From assembly GCF_024139115.2 (NCBI RefSeq), contig NC_085141.1:378602995-378666994 (forward strand): a stretch of 64,000 nucleotides of DNA, in the 5' to 3' direction. Shown one piece after another: positions 59,219-64,000 of this stretch. Both the position numbers and the translations under genes were made by a program. The DNA is from Armigeres subalbatus (Eukaryota; Arthropoda; Insecta; Diptera; Culicidae). The notes under the pieces were generated by a model that was not told the origin of the DNA, ran no database searches, and saw only the letters and a list, made by a program, of their open reading frames with translations. Position 1 is the stretch's first letter. Each line of letters starts with the position of its first letter.

Positions 59219-59430
59219 TTGTCCATTCGACTTTTTGTCCCTTCGACTTTTTGTCCCTTCGACCTTTTGTCCCGTCGACGTTTTGTCCCCTCGACCTTTT
59301 GTCCCGTCGACCTTTTGTCCCGTCGACCTTTTGTCCTTTCGACCTTTTGTCCCATCGACCTTTTGTCTCTTCGACCTTTTGTCCGTCGACCTTTTGTCCT
59401 TCGACCTTTTGTCTTTCGACATTCTGTCCC
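59219..59430. repeat. TTCGACCTTTTGTCC array (right arm)
   Basis: The inverted counterpart of the left array, about 13 units. Confidence 0.9.
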
Positions 59431-59555
59431 AAAGCCGTACAACACGCGTCGCGTGATACCTACAACTGATCGACAACAGCTATGTCATCTAATGCACTAA
59501 TACGGCTTTCTAGATAAACTGTTCTATTTGGTTTCGCCGAAGACTTTGATATAAT

Positions 59556-59800
59556 AGCTCCTAAAATTGAGAATATGATGGAAGCCTACATCAGACTGAA
59601 AAGGGAAGCTACGTGGATCAGACTAGCCATCAACACGTCGAAGGGACGCATCGTGGCAGGAAATCGTACGTTCTTATGGAGTACGTACGATTTCCTGCCA
59701 CGATGCGTCTCTTCGACGTGTTGATGGCTAGTCCGATCCACGTAGCTTCCCTTTTCAGTCTGATGTAGGCTTCCTTCATATTCTCAAAGTTAGGAGCTAT
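59556..59800. repeat. Palindrome built from RTE sequence
   Basis: Two ~118-bp arms (59556-59673 and ~59683-59800) derived from the RTE RT region are near-perfect reverse complements with a ~9-base centre (CTTATGGAG). Both contain GAAGCCTACATCAGACTGAA in opposite orientations. Confidence 0.85.
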
Positions 59801-59850
59801 GTAAAAGTGTTTGCCACTATATTATTCCACAAAACGCTCATTTGATCGGA

Positions 59851-60672
59851 GAAGGCCCGTTTGGCAGAATACGGAAGAATGCCATTTTGCCGATTGCCAC
59901 TAGGCCGAAGATACCATTTGGCAAAAGGGTTATTTGGCCGAAAGGGTCATTTGGCCGAAAGGGACATTTGGCCGAAAGCAACGTTTGACCGAAAAGAACG
60001 TTTGGCCGAAAAGGTCGTTTGGCCGAAAGGGTCCTTTGGCCGAAAGGGTCGTTTGGCCAAATGGGTCATTTGACCGAAATGGCCATTTGGCCGAAAGGGT
60101 CATTTGGTCGAACGGAACGTTTGGCCGAAAGGGTCATTTGGCCGAATAGGTCATTTTAAAAGTGTGAAATTCGGAATAAGAAGCGAGAAGTCTCAATTCT
60201 CATTCCTCATTTCTCACTTCTCACAGTAAAAGTGAGAAGCGTGAAGTGAGTAGTGTGACGTCTCACTACCCACTTCGCAGACGGTTCTCTTATCACTCCT
60301 AATTTCTCACTTTTCAAATGACCTATTCGGCCAAGCGACCATTTCGGCCAAACGACCATTTCTACCAAATGACCCTTTCGGCCAAACGACTCTTTCGCCA
60401 AACGACTCTTTCGGCCAAACGACCCTTTAGGCCAAACCGACCGAGGGTCCGACCAAACGACCCTTCCGGCCCAACGACCATTTCGGTCAAATGACCCTTT
60501 CGGGCAAATGACCATATTTCGGCCGAACGACCCTTTCGACCAAATGACCCCTTCGGCAAAATGACTTTTTCGGAAAAATGACCCGTTGGGCAAGATGGGT
60601 TTCGGCCTAATGGTTTGTTCGGCCTAGTGGCATTCGGCCGAATGGGTTTTAGCCAAACGACCCTTCTCTCTT
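59851..60672. mobile_element. Foldback-like element 2, 17-bp array TIRs
   Basis: The ends are inverted (AGAAGG...GTTTGGC / GCCAAACGACCCTTCT). The left arm 59880-60155 is a ~17-bp array of TTGGCCGAAAGGGTCAT. The right arm 60318-60660 is the inverted array (ATGACCCTTTCGGCCAA). The middle, 60170-60315, is TTCTCACTTC satellite, itself palindromic. The RTE flanks (ACAAAACGCTCATTTGATCGG, GGATCAGTAGTTCTC) indicate insertion into the RTE relic, with a diverged flanking duplication. Confidence 0.75.
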
Positions 60673-60769
60673 TGGATCAGTAGTTCTCAACTCATTGAAG
60701 ACCAACGCGCACGTGTAGTTTTCGAAACATCTACTTACCTCGTACGAACAACAAAAATCTCTCCCGTGA

Positions 60770-62258
60770 CTAGTGTGGAGATGCAGAGGTGATCTAAAGC
60801 AAATGTCACACTAAAATTACTTCCTATTGTCTATGCAATTTTGATCGTTCTTATCAATCCAACTGACAAGTGTAAGTCGTTAAGCTCAATTACACTTTGT
60901 ACACACTTTTATGGAATTGAAAAAAAATGTTCTTGACGAGAGATTATTCATCTCCAAAATTTTGAAATCCGCCTATTTTTAAAATTGTTGGTAAATATCT
61001 ATAGCAATTTGCATATTTTCACATAATCACAAACTTAAATTGCATAGATAAATAACCCGCTCTTGCTACACACGCAGCACACCAAATTGAAGTTTAGGTT
61101 CAAATGCGGAAGCAGAGCCGTAGCTTGGCCTCCCGGCGCCCTTGGTAAAACTTTATTGGGCGTCCCTAACTTTCTTGCAGAAGTTCAAAACGAAGAGCGC
61201 ATCAAAATCAGGGTTGATTTCAAATCAATTAATTGCGTGGTGTAAAATTTTCTTTATGAATATAACCTGCATATTTTCCAATTTAGAGGTAGGAAGTAAG
61301 GAATTTTTGAATTTCTTAAACCTGCGTAAAAAAAAATAGCTTGAATCAGTAGTGCGTAGATTTTCGACAAAAAAAATCCGAACTTCCTTGTTTGGAATTC
61401 ATGCACTAGTGCTCAATGAAATGTGTGCTGGTCGGTGCTTGGAGCTCTATCGGACCTAGACGAATCAAAAAACCTTACTTGGAGTGGATTGAATGACGTT
61501 CAGAAACTCCATATTGATTAAGAAAAATCGAACTCTAGAGTGGCTTGGTCGGTGGTTTCAAGGAACTACAGGACTTTCAAAAAAATTCAACTCTTTAGTG
61601 GAATGGTTGGAATAACGACTGGACCTAGTCGTATCAAGAAAACCCCAATTCTGGAGTGGGTTGATAAATGGCCAGAATGGCAATCGGATCTAGCAGTAGT
61701 TTGGTGGCACTGGTGGAATTGCTTGGACGAATTAAATTAAACTTTGAAGTTGGCTAGTCGCCATCATTATTGAAATCCCTTGATAGTGTTCAGTATGCTG
61801 TTAGATAAGTCACGTCATTCCAAATACTCATCCTCGTTTAAAGCTTAATCAGTTCATATACATAGAACCAAGAGGAAAAATCAAACTCACATTATCAATG
61901 CTTATCGAATATTCAACATCTTCGCTTTGTTTTTTCACCATTGAGCTCATTAAAGTTTCTAGTTTAATGGAATCATAAATATCACTGGATCGAATGTGAT
62001 CGTTTTCGGACCTCAAATAGTTTGTCTGCGTAAAATGAGCGAATTTATCTCAAATCCCACAAACTCCCTATCATTTCTTCTGTGTATACGATTTATACAG
62101 TCTACTCTGTGTTTCGCCTTTAGCGTATTGAAAAGTTCCATTCTAGGACTCCCTCCCTAGATGCCTGTTCTATGCTCCATGCCATTTGCATTTCCTGTTC
62201 TTATCATTTTGTTCTTACTTCCACTATTGAAGGATCGACTGTTTATTGTTACTTCAGC
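60770..62258. other. No recognisable gene
   Basis: CAGAGCCGTAGCTTGGCCTC at ~61113 looks like a hAT terminal sequence without a partner; a related GGCGCCCTTGG occurs at ~62993. Around 61430-61720 a degenerate ~75-bp motif (CTCTAGAGTGG...) recurs. Confidence 0.45.
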
Positions 62259-62262
62259 TTAA

Positions 62263-62839
62263 AGTGGCTACTACACAGTCTTTAAAGATTGAAACAAGAT
62301 TTTTATTTGTCCAAAGAAGGAGTCTTGTATGGCTGCCATCAGTGTTGTCCTACACTCAGGGCAAAAGATCTGCTCTTTGATTTTACTCCATCTAAACGAT
62401 TTTATAGTCTCAACTAATTAAGTTCAGCTAATACAAGGATATTTGAATTTTCAAAATGTCATGGCCAACTGTCAAAAAAATGCACTACAGAGCCAGAGGA
62501 GCGCGCGCACTGAAAATACACTGGAGTGTTTTCACTGGAGTGTATTTTCAGCGCGTGTGCTCCTGTGGTTCTGGAGTGCATTTTTTTGACAGTATGCCAT
62601 GACATTTAGAAAATTCAAATATCCTTCTATTAGTTGAACTTAATTAGTTGAGACTATAAAATCCTTTAGATGGTGTAAAATTAAAGAGCAGAATTTTTTG
62701 CCTTGAGTGTAGGACAACACTGGCTGCCATTTTGTTTTGTGCTATTGAAGGATCGACTGTTTATTGGCAGCATAATGGCAGCCATGCAAGACTCCTTCTT
62801 TGGACAAATAAAAATCTTGTTAAAGACTGCGTAGCCAGT
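62263..62839. mobile_element. 577-bp palindromic element with TTAA target site
   Basis: The arms, each ~260-300 bp, are inverted copies starting A(G/C)TGGCTAC and meet at a centre near 62530 (ACTGGAGTG). TTAA flanks it (62259-62262, 62840-62843). The right arm has ~54 extra bases. No coding capacity. Confidence 0.85.
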
Positions 62840-63141
62840 TTAAGTTGTTCTTACTTCCATATCTGTCAAATAAATGATGAAAAAGACAACGAAGGGGATG
62901 GATACTAGTCAAATGGTTGATTACGGAATCGTTGATTACCGAGGAAATCCTCTAATCGCGAAATCCCTGATTTTGGCGTCCTTCTAAGGCCTGGCGCCCT
63001 TGGCGGGGGCCAACCTGGCCAACCAATTATTTGATTTTATAGTTGCCTCTTGCCTCTTTAGGGGCCCTCCTTAGCCGTTACTCTTTGGTGGAAGATTCGA
63101 GCAACGTATTAGGTTTTGTACGGCATTTATATGGGGGCCCG

Positions 63142-63356
63142 CCACTGTGGTGCGGTAGGACGCGCGACTACAAAGCAAGACCATGCTGAGGGTGGCTGGG
63201 TTTGATTCCCGGTGTCGGTCTAGGCAATTCTCGGATTGGAAGTTGTCTCGACTTTCCTGGGCATAAAATCATCATCGTGTTAGCCTCATGATATACGAAT
63301 GCAAAAATGGTAACCTGGCTTAGAAACCTCGCAATTAATAACTGTGGAAGTACTTA
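63142..63356 (+). mobile_element. Feilai-type SINE
   Basis: A tRNA-related head with GTGGTGCGGTAGGACGCGCG and B box GGGTTTGATTCCC is followed by the body TCGGTCTAGGCAATTCTCGG, CTGGGCATAAAATCATC and ATAACTGTGGAAGT. This agrees with the Aedes SINE Feilai as I know it. The 3' end is short. Confidence 0.75.
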
Positions 63357-63655
63357 CTTACTTACGAATCCTGTACACCTCCAGTGGTGCAAAGGGCCGA
63401 CTTGAAAGATCTCCATCCTGAGCATTGCTCAGCTATCGCTTTAACCTGTTGCCAGGTTAGATTTCGGTCGACTTCTTTTATTTCTTTATTGAGGCTTCGC
63501 CGCCAAGAGCCTCTGGGTCTGCCTCTGCTGCGATATCCCGCTGGGTTCCAGTCTAATGCTCTAATTGAGGAATAACCCTCCTCAATTCGGCGTACAAAAT
63601 TATGTCCCATATTCTGTTCAACAGATTGAGACCGCTTAAAGGGTCCTTCGTCGGT
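63357..63655 (-). pseudogene. Non-LTR retrotransposon C-terminus with TAAG tail
   Basis: The minus-strand frame ends ALCTTGGVQDS followed by a GTAAGTAAGTAAG tail. Upstream it reads ALDWNPAGYRSRGRPRGSWR and SLNKEIKEVDRNLTWQQVKA, typical of the last ~60 residues of RTE-like elements. At ~63655 the sequence switches to the opposite orientation. No RT lies in this orientation. Confidence 0.75.
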
Positions 63656-64000
63656 GAATTCCAAGCTGGTTTTCGTGAGGGCCGATCAACGACAGATCAA
63701 ATTTTACCCTGAGACAAATCCTTGATAAATTCTGGGAGTACAACTTGCAGAAACATCATCTGTTTATTGATTTTAAGGCGGCGTACGATTCAGTAAAACG
63801 GAATGAATTATGGCAAATTAGGCTGGAACATGGTTTTCAGGCGAAACTGATACGGCTGATTCGTATAAAATTGGACGGATCGAAATCAAGTGTAAGAGTT
63901 GCGGATGAAATATCGACGTCATTTGTTACCTTAGAAGGATTAAAGCAGGGTAATGCACTCTCGAATCTACTGTTCAATATGACTCTACGACACTAGCCAT
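63655..64000 (+). pseudogene. Reverse transcriptase fragment running off the window
   Basis: QAGFREGRSTTDQI at 63661-63702, one base missing in a T-run near 63705, then LRQILDKFWEYNLQ and HHLFIDFKAAYDSVKRNELW, GLKQGNALSNLLFN. These are RT motifs 2-4 of an RTE-like non-LTR element. The catalytic ADD box would lie beyond the window. The orientation is opposite to the C-terminal piece at 63357-63655. Confidence 0.8.

Larger units (their letters stand above)
57566..59436. mobile_element. Foldback-like element 1, array TIRs, 8-bp TSD
   Basis: The exact duplication GTACAACA flanks it (57558-57565, 59437-59444); the RTE sequence has this target once. Both ends are inverted tandem arrays of a ~15-bp unit, GGACAAAAGGTCGAA: 57573-57795 and, in reverse complement, 59219-59430. 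The 1.4-kb middle has no transposase. Structure resembles Drosophila FB/Galileo-type elements; the 8-bp duplication would fit a hAT- or P-related source. Confidence 0.8.
57413..60765 (+). mobile_element. Shattered RTE relic hosting two foldback insertions
   Basis: Plus-strand RTE pieces are colinear. Endonuclease 57413-57565 (ETENQIDHVLI, MCLRSMFLTV) resumes at 59445 with ACACGCGTCG. RT words 59470-59520 (GATCGACAACAGCTATG) and 59530-59640 (FGFAEDFDI-like, LKREATWIR) follow. C-terminal pieces are 59827-59850 (ACAAAACGCT) and 60690-60765 (GAAGACCAACGCGCAC). Foldback-like elements occupy the gaps at 57566-59436 and ~59851-60672. Confidence 0.7.

Noticed and set aside
57573..59432. CRISPR-like look of the GGACAAAAGGTCGAA arrays
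   Set aside because: Units are contiguous with no spacers, the host is an arthropod, and the arrays form inverted ends of an inserted element.

Overview
The window is nuclear DNA of a mosquito, most likely an Aedes (Stegomyia) species. Evidence: AT-rich sequence; 63-73 bp GT-AG introns; a tRNA-derived SINE resembling the Aedes family Feilai; RTE-clade (JAM1-like) retrotransposons; a BEL/Pao element; many MITEs. The species cannot be settled from sequence alone. Most of the window is transposable elements and satellite DNA, often nested. The only clearly intact host genes are two tandem, two-exon secreted C-type lectins (53.6-54.1 kb and 55.0-55.5 kb, both + strand).

Layout: 1-2.0 kb, no gene. 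2.03-4.84 kb, a 2.8-kb DNA transposon with 30-bp terminal inverted repeats and a 4-bp TACA target duplication. It carries one three-exon gene for a DUF7869-like DDD/E protein. A related repeat at 57.2-57.3 kb preserves the unoccupied target site. 4.84-7.09 kb, a TA-flanked foldback element that landed inside the first element's right target duplication. 7.1-10.9 kb, little recognisable apart from one protein-like fragment at 8.7-9.0 kb. 10.9-16.3 kb, a degenerate 23-bp minisatellite interrupted by a 2.1-kb hAT-type element that contains a different 23-bp minisatellite. 16.3-23.8 kb, simple repeats, palindromes and AT-rich sequence. 23.8-26.9 kb, a full-length RTE retrotransposon (minus) with an 11-bp target duplication. 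28.7-30.8 kb, a second non-LTR retrotransposon with a MITE inside. 31.5-32.6 kb, a Tc1/mariner relic holding another MITE. 32.9-34.8 kb, a hAT-type non-autonomous element. 35.2-38.95 kb, an older RTE copy (plus) with an insertion. 39.3-39.9 kb, two MITEs. 40-44.7 kb, mostly unique sequence with one candidate exon. 44.8-46.4 kb, a TTCTCACTTC satellite. 46.4-47.5 kb, RTE copy 3. 47.8-50.9 kb, a BEL/Pao pol with its 3' LTR, cut by RTE copy 4 (50.9-52.4 kb). 52.4-52.8 kb, satellite. 53.6-55.6 kb, the lectin genes. 57.4-60.8 kb, an RTE relic split by two foldback-like elements whose inverted ends are tandem-repeat arrays. 62.3-62.8 kb, a large TTAA palindrome. 63.1-64 kb, a SINE and an inverted non-LTR copy.

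The lectins probably act as secreted sugar- or surface-binding proteins. The rest is mobile-element biology. The most unusual item is the DUF7869 transposon, where terminal repeats, target duplication, encoded protein and an empty site can all be read in one window. Similarity statements come from reading by eye; no searches or alignments were run.
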